A stretch of 64,000 bases of DNA from DASTPP01 sp035762175. GTDB lineage: Bacteria > Myxococcota_A > Polyangia > Polyangiales > Polyangiaceae. Under the pieces are notes generated by a model. It saw only the letters and a list, made by a program, of their open reading frames with translations, searched no databases and had not been told where the DNA came from. The stretch lies in contig DASTPP010000148.1 of NCBI GenBank assembly GCA_035762175.1, positions 1-64,000 of the forward strand, in the 5' to 3' direction. Position 1 is the first letter of the stretch. Each line of letters starts with the position of its first letter. Position numbers and translations under genes: made by a program. Shown piece by piece: positions 35,678 to 44,597 of this stretch.

Positions 35678-36592
35678 ATGACACGCTTCCGTCCGTTCGC
35701 GCTGCTGCTGGCCGCCGGCCTCGCCGCTTCGGCCCTGCCCTTCGCCGTTGCCGGCTGCGGCGAAGACCCGCCCCCGCCGCCGGCCGCGCCCCCGCCGCCC
35801 CCGCCGCCGCCCCCGCCCCCGCCCGACACCGACGGCGACGGCATCGCCGACGCGAACGACAAGTGTGTCGACAAGAAGGAAGACGGCGAGGCGCCCGAGC
35901 CGAACGACGGCTGCCCGACCGACGACCCCGACAAGGACGGCATCCGGGGCGAGGCCGACAAGTGCCCCGACAAGGCCGAGGTCGTCAACGGCTTCGAGGA
36001 CACCGACGGCTGCCCCGACGACAAGCCCGTCGTCGAGGTGCAAGAGAAGGAGATCAAGATCGCCGAGAAGATCCTCTTCGAACTCGGCTCGGACAAGATC
36101 GACCCGAAGTCGGACAAGCTCCTCACCGACATCGCCAAGGTCATCAACGACCACCCCGAGCTCAACGTGATCGAGCTCGCCGGCCACGCCGACGACCGCG
36201 GCACCGACCAGTACAACAAGCAGCTGACGCAGAAGCGGGCCGACTCGGTGCTGGCCGCCCTCGTCAGGAACGGCGTCGACAAGGCGCGGCTGCGCGCCGT
36301 CGGCTACGGCAAGTACTGCCCGCGCGCCCAGGGCGACGACGAGCAGGCGCACGAGCAGAACCGCCGGGTGGGCTTCCACATCTTGCAGCGCGACGGCAAG
36401 GACACCGGGGTGCAGTGGGGCGGCTGCGAGCTGGCGATGAAGAAGGGCATCAAGCCGAAGCCGTTGCCCGCGGTGGCCGGCGCCCCGGCCCCAGACAAGG
36501 GCCCGGGGGGCGGGCCGGCGCCGAAGGTCAAGGCCCCCGGGGGCAAGCCCGGGGGCGAGGCGGCGACCCCGGCCCCACCGGCCAAGCCCTGA
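35678..36592 (+). CDS. OmpA-family lipoprotein with TSP3 repeats
   Basis: The encoded protein has 304 residues from ATG 35678, which has its own strong AAGGAG site. Signal peptide MTRFRPFALLLAAGLAASAL ends at lipobox AVAGC. A run of prolines follows, then TSP3 calcium-binding repeats (DTDGDGIADANDKC, DPDKDGIRGEADKC, DTDGCPDD), then an OmpA domain: ILFELGSDKI and LAGHADDRGTDQYNKQLTQK, the peptidoglycan-binding signature. The 70-residue tail is Lys/Pro/Gly-rich. It tethers the outer membrane to the cell wall. It is in frame with the upstream Usp gene. Confidence 0.85.
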   Translation: MTRFRPFALLLAAGLAASALPFAVAGCGEDPPPPPAAPPPPPPPPPPPPDTDGDGIADANDKCVDKKEDGEAPEPNDGCPTDDPDKDGIRGEADKCPDKAEVVNGFEDTDGCPDDKPVVEVQEKEIKIAEKILFELGSDKIDPKSDKLLTDIAKVINDHPELNVIELAGHADDRGTDQYNKQLTQKRADSVLAALVRNGVDKARLRAVGYGKYCPRAQGDDEQAHEQNRRVGFHILQRDGKDTGVQWGGCELAMKKGIKPKPLPAVAGAPAPDKGPGGGPAPKVKAPGGKPGGEAATPAPPAKP

Positions 36593-36602
36593 GGGCCCCG
36601 TT

Positions 36603-36630
36603 GCCCGGCCGCGACCCCCCGCGGCCGGGC
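36603..36630 (+). terminator. Strong GC hairpin after the efflux/OmpA operon
   Basis: Arms GCCCGGCCGCG and CGCGGCCGGGC enclose a six-base loop; it begins 11 bases after the stop at 36592. No T-tract follows, so it may stop transcription weakly or protect the 3' end. Confidence 0.5.
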
Positions 36631-36722
36631 GACGGCCCCGCGGCCCGGCGTCGATCGCCCGGCCGCGGGCGTTGCGGCGGCTCTCCTGATTCACCCGATT
36701 GGGCCCAAGGCCGAGGAGACGC

Positions 36723-37103
36723 GTGGCCGAGCACGATTTCCCCGACGAGTTGAAGCGCTTCGTCGCCGCACACCTCGACACCGTCGACCAGCTCGAGGTG
36801 CTGCTCTTGCTGCAGCGCCGGCCGGCCGAGGTCTGGACGCCCCAGCGCGTCAGCGACGAGCTGCGCACCTCGCCCATGTCGGCCGCCGTGCGCCTCGCCC
36901 GGCTCTGCGCCACCGGCCTCTGCGAGGAGGCCGAGGGTGGCGTGCGGCTGCGCCCCGCCGACGCGTCGGTCGAGCGCGCCGTCCAGCTCGTGGCCGCCGC
37001 CTACCGCGAGCGGCGCGTCTCGCTCATCGCGCTCATCTACGCGCGGCCGCCCGAGGGCGTGCGGGACTTCGCCGACGCCTTCCGGCTGAAGAGAGACAAG
37101 TGA
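36723..37103 (+). CDS. Winged-helix-like hypothetical protein
   Basis: Starting at GTG 36723 behind GAGGAG, the product has 126 aa. Residues 5-60 look like a winged helix: FVAAHLDTVDQLEVLLLLQRRPAEVWTPQRVSDELRTSPMSAAVRLARLCATGLCEE, then a wing GGVRLRPAD. The C-terminal half is helical (VQLVAAAYRERRVSLIALIY). It is followed within 7 bp by two DUF5985 membrane proteins; this trio is a recurring arrangement in myxobacterial-type genomes. It may bind DNA or act only as a small adaptor. Function unknown. Confidence 0.65.
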   Translation: MAEHDFPDELKRFVAAHLDTVDQLEVLLLLQRRPAEVWTPQRVSDELRTSPMSAAVRLARLCATGLCEEAEGGVRLRPADASVERAVQLVAAAYRERRVSLIALIYARPPEGVRDFADAFRLKRDK

Positions 37104-37109
37104 GGGGCC

Positions 37110-37364
37110 ATGGCCGCGATCGTGTATCTGCTCTGCTTTCTGACCAGCGCCGCGTGCGCGGCCCTGCTCTTTCGGACCTACCGGCGCGGCCGCGCCAAGC
37201 TGCTCTTCTGGGCGAGCCTTTGCTTCCTCGGCCTCGCCCTGAACAACCTCTTGCTCTTCGTCGACCTCGTCCTCATGCAGGGCATCAACCTCGAGCTCTG
37301 GCGCGCCTCGGTGGCCCTCGCCTCGATCGCGGTGCTCCTTTACGGCCTCGTCGGGGAGGCATGA
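37110..37364 (+). CDS. DUF5985 family membrane protein
   Basis: 84 aa, almost wholly membrane: three helices (residues about 2-21, 30-50, 62-81) with RTYRRGRAKLLFWASLCFLGLALNNLLLFVD between the first two, the family's characteristic stretch. ATG at 37110 follows the winged-helix gene by 6 bp. Its stop is nested in the ATGATG start of the next gene, which is a paralogue, so the pair may form a heteromeric membrane unit. Role unknown. Confidence 0.7.
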   Translation: MAAIVYLLCFLTSAACAALLFRTYRRGRAKLLFWASLCFLGLALNNLLLFVDLVLMQGINLELWRASVALASIAVLLYGLVGEA

Positions 37365-37642
37365 TGGCGCTCGACCATGCCCTCATCTTCTTCCTGCGCG
37401 GCGCGCTCGTGATGGGCTGCGCCGTCGCGGGCCTCTTCTTCGTGCGCTTCTACCGCCAGGCGCGCGACCGGCTCTTTCTGCTCTTCGCCGCCGCCTTCTG
37501 GGTGCTCGGGCTGAACTGGGTCGTGCTCGCCTTCTACCGCGTCACCCAGGAGACCCGGCACTATGCGTTCATCGTCCGCCTGGTCGCGTTCCTCATCCTC
37601 CTCGTTGCCATCGTCGACAAGAACCGTGAACGATCCGAATGA
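37361..37642 (+). CDS. DUF5985 family membrane protein, second copy
   Basis: 93 aa starting MMALDHALIFFLRGALVMGC, with three hydrophobic segments and the same layout as the upstream protein: FFVRFYRQARDRLFLLFAAAFWVLGLNWVVLAF replaces the RTYRRGR...ALNNLLLF stretch. A charged tail KNRERSE ends the protein. The ATG overlaps the previous stop. Possibly the partner of the first copy; function unknown. Confidence 0.7.
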   Translation: MMALDHALIFFLRGALVMGCAVAGLFFVRFYRQARDRLFLLFAAAFWVLGLNWVVLAFYRVTQETRHYAFIVRLVAFLILLVAIVDKNRERSE

Positions 37643-38143
37643 CGCGGCGGGGGCCTCGCCGCCGCCGAGGGGGCGCCCCGTTGGGGCCGGCTCACCGGCG
37701 CACGTGCGCGACGCCGGCCACTGTCAGGGCCCGCCGACATGCCGTGGTGAAGGCGCGGGGGCGGCCGACGCACGCGCCGCGGGCGAGGTCGTGCGACGGG
37801 GGGGCGAGTGGATACAGAACGGGCGTCTCTTGACCATCGCGCGGGCGCGCAGGGCGAGGCTCGCCGGAAGGCTCGAAGCGAGTCGCATTGCTTACCGCCG
37901 CCTCGCGGCCGCCGCGCTTCGGCTCGAAGGGGGCGCCTCGTAAGTCCCGAACCACCCTCCGAACGCAGGCCGGCGTCATCGTCCGTCGTCGGTCGGCCGG
38001 CCGGGCCTCGCGCGCCCGCCCGGACGCGAAGGGGGCGGCCGCGGCGCTCAGCTCGCGTTCGGGCGAAGTTCGTCCGCCGCGCACGGAAGGCGTAACTTGG
38101 GCGGCGGGCCGCACTGATTCGAGCGCGGCCTCGGTCGCGCGCT
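37643..38143. other. Intergenic region, no supported gene
   Basis: About 500 bp between the DUF5985 pair and the convergent nhaA gene. One plus frame reads RTIARARRARLAGRLEA-like helical residues to TAA near 37943 but has no start or Shine-Dalgarno sequence. I see no terminator with a T-tract. Confidence 0.35.
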
Positions 38144-39808
38144 CTATGACGGGGCCTCGTCCCCGGCGGCTTCCGTGCCGTCGAGGGCAAGGAAGGTTTC
38201 GACCGCCTCGCGCTCGCCCACGAGCAAGAGCGTGTCGCCGGGCTCGACGCGGTAGTCGCCGCCGACGGGCTTGAGCTTGCGGGTCGCCTCGGCGACCCCC
38301 CCGTCGTCGTGCGCCCAGACGCCGAGCACGTTCACGCCGTAACGGCTGCGGGCGTCGAGCTCGCCGAGCGTGCGGCCGACGAGCGCGCCGCGAGGGGCCC
38401 ACTGCGCCAGGCGGTAGTCGTTGTCGAACTGCGGCAGGTCGACGAGGACGCGCACTTCGCCCTCGCCGTCGCGCCCTCCGCCCGCCCGGGCCGCCTTTCT
38501 GCCCACCCGGCGCAGCAGCGCGAGGCCCGCGACGGCGCTTCCGAACGAGCCGGCGAAGACCCCCGCCTTGGCCGCGTCTTGCGTGGCGGGGTCGGCGGCG
38601 AAGGCGAGGCCGGTGACGAAGAGCGACATCGTGAAGCCGATGCCCGCGAGCAGCGCCGCGCCGAGGACGTGCGCCCAGCTCGTGCCCGCGGGCCGGGGGG
38701 CGAGGCCGAGCCGCACCGCCGCGTAGGTCGCGCCGAAGACGCCGACGGGCTTGCCGACGAGGAGCCCGAGGCCCGCGCCGAGCGCGACGGGCGAGGCCGC
38801 GAGCGCGGCGGCGCCCGGCCCGAAGGTGACGCCCGCGTTGACGAGCGCGAAGAGCGGCACGATGCCGTACGAGACCGGGCCGTGCAGCCCGTGGCGCAGC
38901 CGGTCGAGGGGCGACTGCACCGACTCGAGGTGCCGCTCGAGCGCGGCGACGGCGCCGTCGGCGCCCCCTTCGGCGCCCAGCCGGGCCCGGTGCAGGGCGT
39001 CGACCGCGCGCCCCAGGTCGTCGATGACGTCGGTGGGCTCGCGCGGCGGCCGCGCAGGGATGGCGAGGCCGAGCACGACGCCGGCGAGCGTCGCGTGCAG
39101 GCCCGAGTGGTAGAGCGCGACCCAGAGCGCCGCGCCGAGCGCGAGGTAGGGCCAGAGCGAACGTACGCCGAAGTGGCCCAGGGCGAAGAGCAGGAGCGAG
39201 AGTACGGCGGCGGCGCCGAGCGCGGCGAAGCCGAGGCCCGTGCCGTAGAAGAGGGCGATGATGATGATGGCCCCGAGGTCGTCGAAGATGGCGAGCGCGG
39301 CGAGAAAGACGCCGAGGGACGGCGGCACGCGCGGCCCGGCGAGCGACAGGCAGCCGAGCGAGAAGGCGATGTCGGTCGCCGTCGGCACCGCCCAGCCCGC
39401 CATGCCGGGGCCGCCCGCGTTGAAGGCGACGAAAATGAGTGCCGGCGCCAGCATGCCGCCCAGCGCGGCGACGAGCGGCAGGGCGCCGCGGCGCAGCGTG
39501 CGGAGCTCGCCCACGACGAGCTCGCGCTTGATCTCCATGCCCGCGAGCAAGAAGAAGAGCGCCATCAGCGCGTCGTTGACCCAGTGCGAGAGCGGCCAGG
39601 CGACCTGCCTCGCCCCGAGGCCGACCGAGGCGCGGGCGTGAACGAGCCCCTCGTACCAGCCTTCGAAGCGCGAGTTCGCCCACGCGAGCGCCGCCGCCGT
39701 CGCCGCCACGAGGAGGAGGCCGCTGGCCGACTGCGTGCGCAGGAACTCGCGGAAGGGGGCGACGAAGGCGAAGAGCAGCCGGGGCAGCGGGGGCGCGGGG
39801 CGGGCCAT
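38144..39808 (-). CDS. nhaA: Na+/H+ antiporter NhaA with C-terminal RCK_C (TrkA-C) domain
   Basis: Predicted 554 aa. Residues 10-450 are a full NhaA: LAGMEIKRELVVGEL, VPTATDIAFSLGCL, and the ion-binding pair D176-D177 in LAIFDDLGAIIIIAL, then GIGFTMSLFVTGLAF. After about residue 465 comes a cytoplasmic TrkA-C-like domain (LVGRTLGELDARSRYGVNVLGVWAHDDG...YRVEPGDTLLLVGERE), which in other transporters binds ligands and controls activity. It exchanges Na+ or Li+ for protons at the inner membrane. ATG 39808 fits the family's N terminus. The conserved leader motif shared with the CPA1 antiporter lies 70 bp upstream. Confidence 0.9.
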   Translation of the reverse strand: MARPAPPLPRLLFAFVAPFREFLRTQSASGLLLVAATAAALAWANSRFEGWYEGLVHARASVGLGARQVAWPLSHWVNDALMALFFLLAGMEIKRELVVGELRTLRRGALPLVAALGGMLAPALIFVAFNAGGPGMAGWAVPTATDIAFSLGCLSLAGPRVPPSLGVFLAALAIFDDLGAIIIIALFYGTGLGFAALGAAAVLSLLLFALGHFGVRSLWPYLALGAALWVALYHSGLHATLAGVVLGLAIPARPPREPTDVIDDLGRAVDALHRARLGAEGGADGAVAALERHLESVQSPLDRLRHGLHGPVSYGIVPLFALVNAGVTFGPGAAALAASPVALGAGLGLLVGKPVGVFGATYAAVRLGLAPRPAGTSWAHVLGAALLAGIGFTMSLFVTGLAFAADPATQDAAKAGVFAGSFGSAVAGLALLRRVGRKAARAGGGRDGEGEVRVLVDLPQFDNDYRLAQWAPRGALVGRTLGELDARSRYGVNVLGVWAHDDGGVAEATRKLKPVGGDYRVEPGDTLLLVGEREAVETFLALDGTEAAGDEAPS

Positions 39809-39878
39809 GGCGTCGGCCCCTCGCGCGACTGGGCGCGGCGGGGCGTGGCATTCCGTTCTCGCGAACTCCGGCCGCGCC

Positions 39879-39911
39879 TGTCCAACGAAACCGGACGCGG
39901 CCCGTCCGATT
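39879..39911 (-). promoter_or_regulatory. Conserved leader motif upstream of nhaA, candidate ion-responsive element
   Basis: On the minus strand: AATCGGACGGGC, seven bases, GGTTTCGTTGGACA, ending 70 bp before the nhaA ATG. It matches 20899-20932 in both blocks. Here CGGAC and GTCCG can pair within it, and flanking CGGCC / GGCCG can close a larger stem, so a structured RNA leader is plausible. This placement fits known Na+/Li+-responsive riboswitches of nhaA genes, but the class is not established. Confidence 0.6.
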
Positions 39912-40710
39912 CTGGCCGTCCCGGCCCCCCGCCCGACGAACCGGCCGGCCCCCGCATCGAGGCGCGCAACGAGGCGAGGGCGTTCGAATGACCGCGTGCG
40001 CTCCCGCGCGACCGCCGAAGGGACGCGACAAGAGCGGCCGGTCGTGCGGGGTGAAGCGCTGCCCGCGCAGCGTCGGTACGACGAGCGCTTCGGCGAACGG
40101 GGGCTCGGCACGCCGACGAACGGGGCCCCGGCCCGGGGCATGGCCCCGGCGCCGGACCGCCGAGGGGCTCGATGGGCTGGTTCGAACCCGACCTCGCCCC
40201 GGCGGCGCCGCGCCGAGGCGGCCGTGCTCGAGTCAGTCGGCGAGCTTGGCATCGTGCCGCGGGCCGACGCCGCGCGCACGCCAGCGATCGAAGGCGTCGG
40301 GGGGCTGCCTGTGGCGATCGTGTCACCTGCCGAGCAGAACGCCGCGGAGTGAAACCGCGTCGGCAGCGTGGCGCGCGCTTTGCGCTCGCGTCGGGCGCGC
40401 CCGCTACGCCCGCGCACGTGCTCGTGCCGGGCGCCCCTCGCTCGGGTACGGGCCTCGGCGGAGGCTGCCCTTCTTTCCTCGGGGGACTTTGGGCGAGGGC
40501 GGGAGCTCTGCCGACGAGACGTTTGGCGCGCTGCGGACCCCGCCCGCGCACGTGACTTGCTTCGCCACGTGCACCCCGCGGGCCTCGTCGCACGACGCCG
40601 GGGCCGCTTGCCGCGCGCTCTCGGCGCCGGGCCCAGCACAACACGCACGCGCTTCCCCACTTCGTTCGGTCGACGACCGCCGAGGGGAGGCCCCGAGACA
40701 GGAGAGAGCC
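39912..40710. other. Intergenic region, no supported gene
   Basis: Roughly 800 bp between nhaA (minus) and the coiled-coil lipoprotein gene (plus). Long frames exist on both strands but are Arg/Pro/Ala low-complexity and lack Shine-Dalgarno sequences. A plus frame ending at 40352 finishes with a more protein-like stretch (AVLESVGELGIVPRADAARTP) but I cannot define a start; it may be a gene remnant. Confidence 0.35.
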
Positions 40711-41223
40711 ATGAGGGCATCGAGCAATCTACTCGCCGTCGGCGCGCTCGCCGCGTCGCTCGCGGCCGCGGCCTGCCAGAAGTCGGCGCGGCAGCAGCAA
40801 GAGGAGGCGGACGAGGCGCGCCGCGCGGCTACCGAAGCGCAGCAGAAGGCGCAAAGGGACGTGGCCGAGGCCGAGCGGCGGGCGCGGGAGGCCGCCGCGG
40901 AAGTGCGCGGCGCGCCTGCCGTGGCGAACGCCGACGCGGTGCTGGCGCCGAACCGGGGCGAGTACCTGAGGAAGCACCGCGACGAGCTCGCGTCGCTCGA
41001 CCAGAAGCTCGCGTCGCTCGAGGCCGAGGCGGCGAGGGCGTCGGGGAGGGCCAAGGTCGAGCTCGACGCCACCGTGCGGCGTCTGAGGGAGCAACGGGCG
41101 GCCGTCGGGCGGCAGCTCGACATGGCCGGCACGGTCGCCGACGGCGTCTGGTCGTCGTTCACGGAGAACGTCGACAAGGCCGTGGACGACCTCGAAGCCG
41201 CGATCGACAAGGCCTCTCGGTAG
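40711..41223 (+). CDS. Coiled-coil lipoprotein
   Basis: 170 aa from ATG 40711 behind AGGAGAG. The signal peptide MRASSNLLAVGALAASLAAAAC has a lipobox-like LAAAAC, so Cys22 is probably lipidated. Mature residues 25-70 are a charged coiled coil (QQQEEADEARRAATEAQQKAQRD), a linker, and a second heptad-rich helix (LDQKLASLEAEAARASGRAK...VRRLREQRAAVGRQL) to the end. It has no named family. It starts a group with UspA and OmpA genes, suggesting envelope stress function. Likely periplasmic and membrane tethered. Confidence 0.7.
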   Translation: MRASSNLLAVGALAASLAAAACQKSARQQQEEADEARRAATEAQQKAQRDVAEAERRAREAAAEVRGAPAVANADAVLAPNRGEYLRKHRDELASLDQKLASLEAEAARASGRAKVELDATVRRLREQRAAVGRQLDMAGTVADGVWSSFTENVDKAVDDLEAAIDKASR

Positions 41224-41434
41224 CGAGCCGGCGTGGCCTGCGGAGAGGCGATGCGGCCGCGCCGGGCGCGGTCATCGGCCCCGCCGCGCACCCGAGCTCG
41301 GGGCCCGGGCCCGCGCCGGCGGCGCACGACGGCACGTGCGTCGACGGGCGCGGCCTTGGCCCGTTCTTCGCTTCGGCAGGGCGGAGTGGGCGCCCGAACT
41401 CGCCCGGCACACCCTTTTCGTCTCCGGAGGCACC

Positions 41435-42103
41435 ATGGCAGAGACCCAGCACCAGACCGACGACGTCAGGAGCCGCGCCGAGGGCCGCCCGCCTTTCGTC
41501 GTCGTGGTCGGCGTCGAGCTCGACGAAACGGGCGAGACGGCTCTCGACGAGGCGTTCACGTTCGCGCGCCGCGAACCTCGGGCGCAGTTGCACCTGGTCC
41601 ACGTGGTCACCGACGTCGACGACGCGTTGCGCTCGGAGGCGCGCGCCGACGACCGCGCCACGCTGCTCGAGCAGCGCATGGCCGCGCTGCGGGACGTCGT
41701 GCTGAGGCGCTGGCGCGCGGCGCCTGGAGGCGACGCGGAGCGCGTTTCGTTGCACATCGGCCTGGGCGACCGAGAGCGCGAGATCGTCCAGTTCGCGGCC
41801 GACCTGGGGGCCGACCTCATCCTCGTCGGCACCCACGGGCGCAGCCGCCTCGCGAAGGTGTTCACGCCCTCGATCGCCGAAGCGCTGACCCGCAGCGCCC
41901 CCTGCCCCGTGCTCGTCGCGCGGCCCAAAGATTACGACGGCATGGCGACCTCGCCCGAGATCGAGCCGCCCGGGCCCGCCTCGTCGGCCGGCGACCGACC
42001 GCGGCTGCGCGCACGAGGCTATCGCTACAGCACGAGCCTGCCCTACCATGTTCACGACAGCAACATCATGCCTACCGGCGTCCGCCCCCGGGGGATGGTC
42101 TGA
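41435..42103 (+). CDS. Universal stress protein, UspA family
   Basis: The ATG at 41435 lies behind CCGGAGG, giving 222 aa. A single Usp domain spans residues about 18-170: FVVVVGVELDETGETALDEAFTFA, LHLVHVVTD, ADLGADLILVGTHGRSRLAKVF and APCPVLVARP. The GTHGRSRL...TPSIAE loop resembles the ATP-binding GxxGxxxxxxxxxGS but has TPS for GS. The 50-residue tail is Pro-rich and ends in MPTGVRPRGMV, not conserved. A second Usp domain gene lies at 35.2 kb. Confidence 0.85.
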   Translation: MAETQHQTDDVRSRAEGRPPFVVVVGVELDETGETALDEAFTFARREPRAQLHLVHVVTDVDDALRSEARADDRATLLEQRMAALRDVVLRRWRAAPGGDAERVSLHIGLGDREREIVQFAADLGADLILVGTHGRSRLAKVFTPSIAEALTRSAPCPVLVARPKDYDGMATSPEIEPPGPASSAGDRPRLRARGYRYSTSLPYHVHDSNIMPTGVRPRGMV

Positions 42104-42401
42104 TCGGCCCCGAGACGCGGCGCGCTCGAGCCGAGGCAGCGTTCCGGCGCTCGGTTCGGCCCGAGCGTGCCGCTTCGTCACGGGGGCGTCTCGGGCGCGC
42201 CACGCGGCAGACTCCCTTTCGCCGGTCGGCCCTCCGCGGGCTCCCGTCCTTCCTTCGGCTTGGCTTCGAGCCGGCCGTCCCGGCCACCCTTCGTCGAACA
42301 CCGCGGTGACAAAGCGCGCCCGCGGCGAACGTACGCTCTGCGGAGCGCCCCGCGCGGCACGGGCGGTGCTTTGGCGTGGCTCGGCAAAGGAGAGCAAACC
42401 C

Positions 42402-42947
42402 ATGAACCAACGCGCCTTCACCGCCGTCGCGACGTCCGCTCTGCTCGCGCTCGCCGCTTGCGGCTCGGACGAGAAGCGGGCCAACTCGCCGCCGACGCCA
42501 CCCGCGGCCGCGCCCGCCCCCCAGGCTGAGCCTCCGGCCCAACCCCAACCGACGGTGACGCGGGTCACGGTCACCGGCGTCTGGCTCGACCCCACGATCG
42601 CGACCGCTTGCGGCATCCAACCGCCCAAGGCCTTCTTCGAGTACGATTCGGCGGGCGTTCAGCGCGCCGACCAGGAGACGCTCGACGCGGTCGCGAGGTG
42701 CCTGAAATCGGGCCCGCTCAAGGGGCGAGCGCTGCAGGTCGTCGGGCACGCCGACCCGCGCGGGCCCGACGAGTACAACAAGCAGCTCGGCAAGACGCGG
42801 GCCGATTCGGTCGCCGAGTACTTGACGAACCAGGGCGTCGAACGCGGCAAGCTCAACGTCGACTCGCGCGGCGAGCAGATGGCGACCGGCACCGACGAGC
42901 ACGGCTGGTCGTACGACCGGCGCGTCGACATCCGGCTCGCGAAGTAG
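42402..42947 (+). CDS. OmpA-family peptidoglycan-associated lipoprotein
   Basis: 181 aa from ATG 42402 behind AAAGGAGAG. Signal peptide MNQRAFTAVATSALLALAAC carries a lipobox LAAC. A Pro/Ala linker of about 35 residues leads to an OmpA domain (residues 68-181): KAFFEYDSAGV, VVGHADPRGPDEYNKQLGKTRADSV and YDRRVDIRL. It would be anchored in the outer membrane and bind peptidoglycan, Pal-like. There are no TSP3 repeats, unlike the homologue at 35.7 kb. A GC hairpin follows at 42996. Confidence 0.85.
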   Translation: MNQRAFTAVATSALLALAACGSDEKRANSPPTPPAAAPAPQAEPPAQPQPTVTRVTVTGVWLDPTIATACGIQPPKAFFEYDSAGVQRADQETLDAVARCLKSGPLKGRALQVVGHADPRGPDEYNKQLGKTRADSVAEYLTNQGVERGKLNVDSRGEQMATGTDEHGWSYDRRVDIRLAK

Positions 42948-42995
42948 ATGCCCGGGGGGCGGACGCGGGGGCGTGCGGGGGCGTCGGGGGCCCGA

Positions 42996-43016
42996 GGGGC
43001 CCGCCGCGCGGGCCCC
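42996..43016 (+). terminator. GC hairpin after the OmpA lipoprotein gene
   Basis: GGGGCCCGC and GCGGGCCCC with a three-base loop, 48 bp past the stop and 25 bp before the MscS start. The trailing bases are CCCTTA with no real T-tract, so function is uncertain. Confidence 0.35.
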
Positions 43017-43040
43017 CCCTTACTCGCCGAATCCTCAGCC

Positions 43041-43997
43041 ATGCACGCCGCCCCCGACGCCTCCGACGCGACGCCGTCCTTCGACGCCGACACCGTCGTG
43101 CGATCGATGAAGGCGCTCGCCGCCTCGATCGTCGCGCGCGTCCCCTACCTGCTCGTCGGGCTGATCGTCCTCGGCGCCGGGCTCCTGGCGGCGCGCGTCG
43201 CCGGGCGCCTCGCGGCGGGCGCGTCGCGGCGCGCGCAACTCGACAGCTCGCTCGGCTACCTGCTGAGCCGGCTCGCCTCGACCTTGGTCGGATTCTTCGC
43301 CGTCCTCGCCGCCGCCGTGGTCGTGTTCCCGACGCTCCGGCCGGGCGACGTGCTCGCCGGCCTCGGCATCACGTCGGTCGCGATCGGGTTCGCGCTCAAG
43401 GACGTGCTCCAGAACTTCTTCGCGGGCGTGCTGATTCTTTGGCGGCGCCCCTTCCACGTCGGCGACCAGATCCGCTCGGGCGAGTACGAGGGTACGGTCG
43501 AAGAGATCGACGTGCGCTCGACGCGGCTGAAGACCTACGACGGCGAGCGCGTCGTGCTGCCGAACGGCGACGTGTACACCCGCGCGATCGTCGTGCGCAC
43601 GGCGTACGACCGGCGCCGTATCCGGTTCACGGTGGGCATCGGCTACCCCGACGACCTCGAGCGGGCGCGCGCGACGATCGCCGGCGCGGTCTCCGCCGCG
43701 GAGGGCGTGCTCGACGAGCCGGGCCCCTGGGTCTACGTCTCCGAGCTCGCGCCCTCGTCGGTCAATTTCACGGTCTACTTCTGGGCCGAATCGCACCAGG
43801 CCAACGTGCTGCGGGTGAGCGACCGCGTGGCGACGGCGATCAAACTCGCGCTCGACGGGGCGGGCGTCGACATGCCCTTCCCCCACACGGTCGTGCTCTT
43901 TCACGACCGGACGGGCTCGCGGGAGGGCGACGCCGGACGCGCGGGGCGCGAGCGCGAGGCGCCGTCGCCGCCTGCTGGGCCCGCCGCGGCGCCCCCC
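43041..43997 (+). CDS. MscS-family mechanosensitive channel (frame lacks a nearby stop)
   Basis: The first ~300 codons are a compact MscS protein: helices at about 32-52 and 75-97, the pore helix region VLAGLGITSVAIGFALKDVLQNFFAGVLIL, then the beta domain HVGDQIRSGEYEGTVEEIDVRSTRLKTYDGERVVLPNGDVY and a C-terminal alpha/beta domain ending near VVLFHDRTGSRE. It releases solutes on hypo-osmotic shock. After about 43930 the frame is Pro/Gly/Arg-rich and has no stop until 46922, running antisense through the whole GH15 gene; the end I give is the limit of plausible protein, not a stop codon. A lost stop or a frameshift near 43.95 kb is likely. Confidence 0.75.
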
Positions 43998-44597
43998 GGG
44001 GGCTCGGGCGGCGCTCGCCCTGGCTTATCGGTCGGGCGAGTTCGAGGTGGCGAGCGCGTTCACTCGGTCGGGGGGCGACCCTCGTTGCGTCTGGCGGAGG
44101 GTGTCGCGACGCCAGGCATGTTCTTCGCGGGCGGGCCCCCCGCCGACGCCGAGCCCGAGGGGGCCGCTGGGGGCCTCTCCGAGCCGGTCGGCGCCGGCGA
44201 CGGGCCTGCCTGCGGTAGGCCCACCGGGCCGCCTCTCACCCCCGCCGTCGGCGTGTCGGTCGGCGGGCCATCGCCCTCGCAGGGCCCGGCCTGCAGGCGC
44301 AAGCCCCACCGCTCGGCGTCGACCGGACGCAGGGTCAGCCGCGCCGAGGCGGTCGCGGAGGTGGGGAGAAAGCGGCGGTGTGCGCTCATGCGTTCGAAGG
44401 CGGCCTCGGCGCCGTTCGCAATTCTGTCGACGGCGGCCCGGAGAAGCAACGCGAACGCGACGAGCGAAACGCCGACCGCACGGTGGCGCGTCTCGTTCGT
44501 CGCGCGGCCGCTCGACCGTGCCGACGTGCGCCGCCACGAAGCGCTTCCGCTCTGCGGAGGAATCGACCTCCGTCGTCGTCGGCGTCGGCCCCGCGAG

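Noticed and set aside
40140..40215. A tRNA-like GGTTCGAACCC string at 40179-40189
   Set aside because: The flanking bases do not form a T-arm stem, and no acceptor, D or anticodon arms fit around it. I found no tRNA or rRNA in the window.
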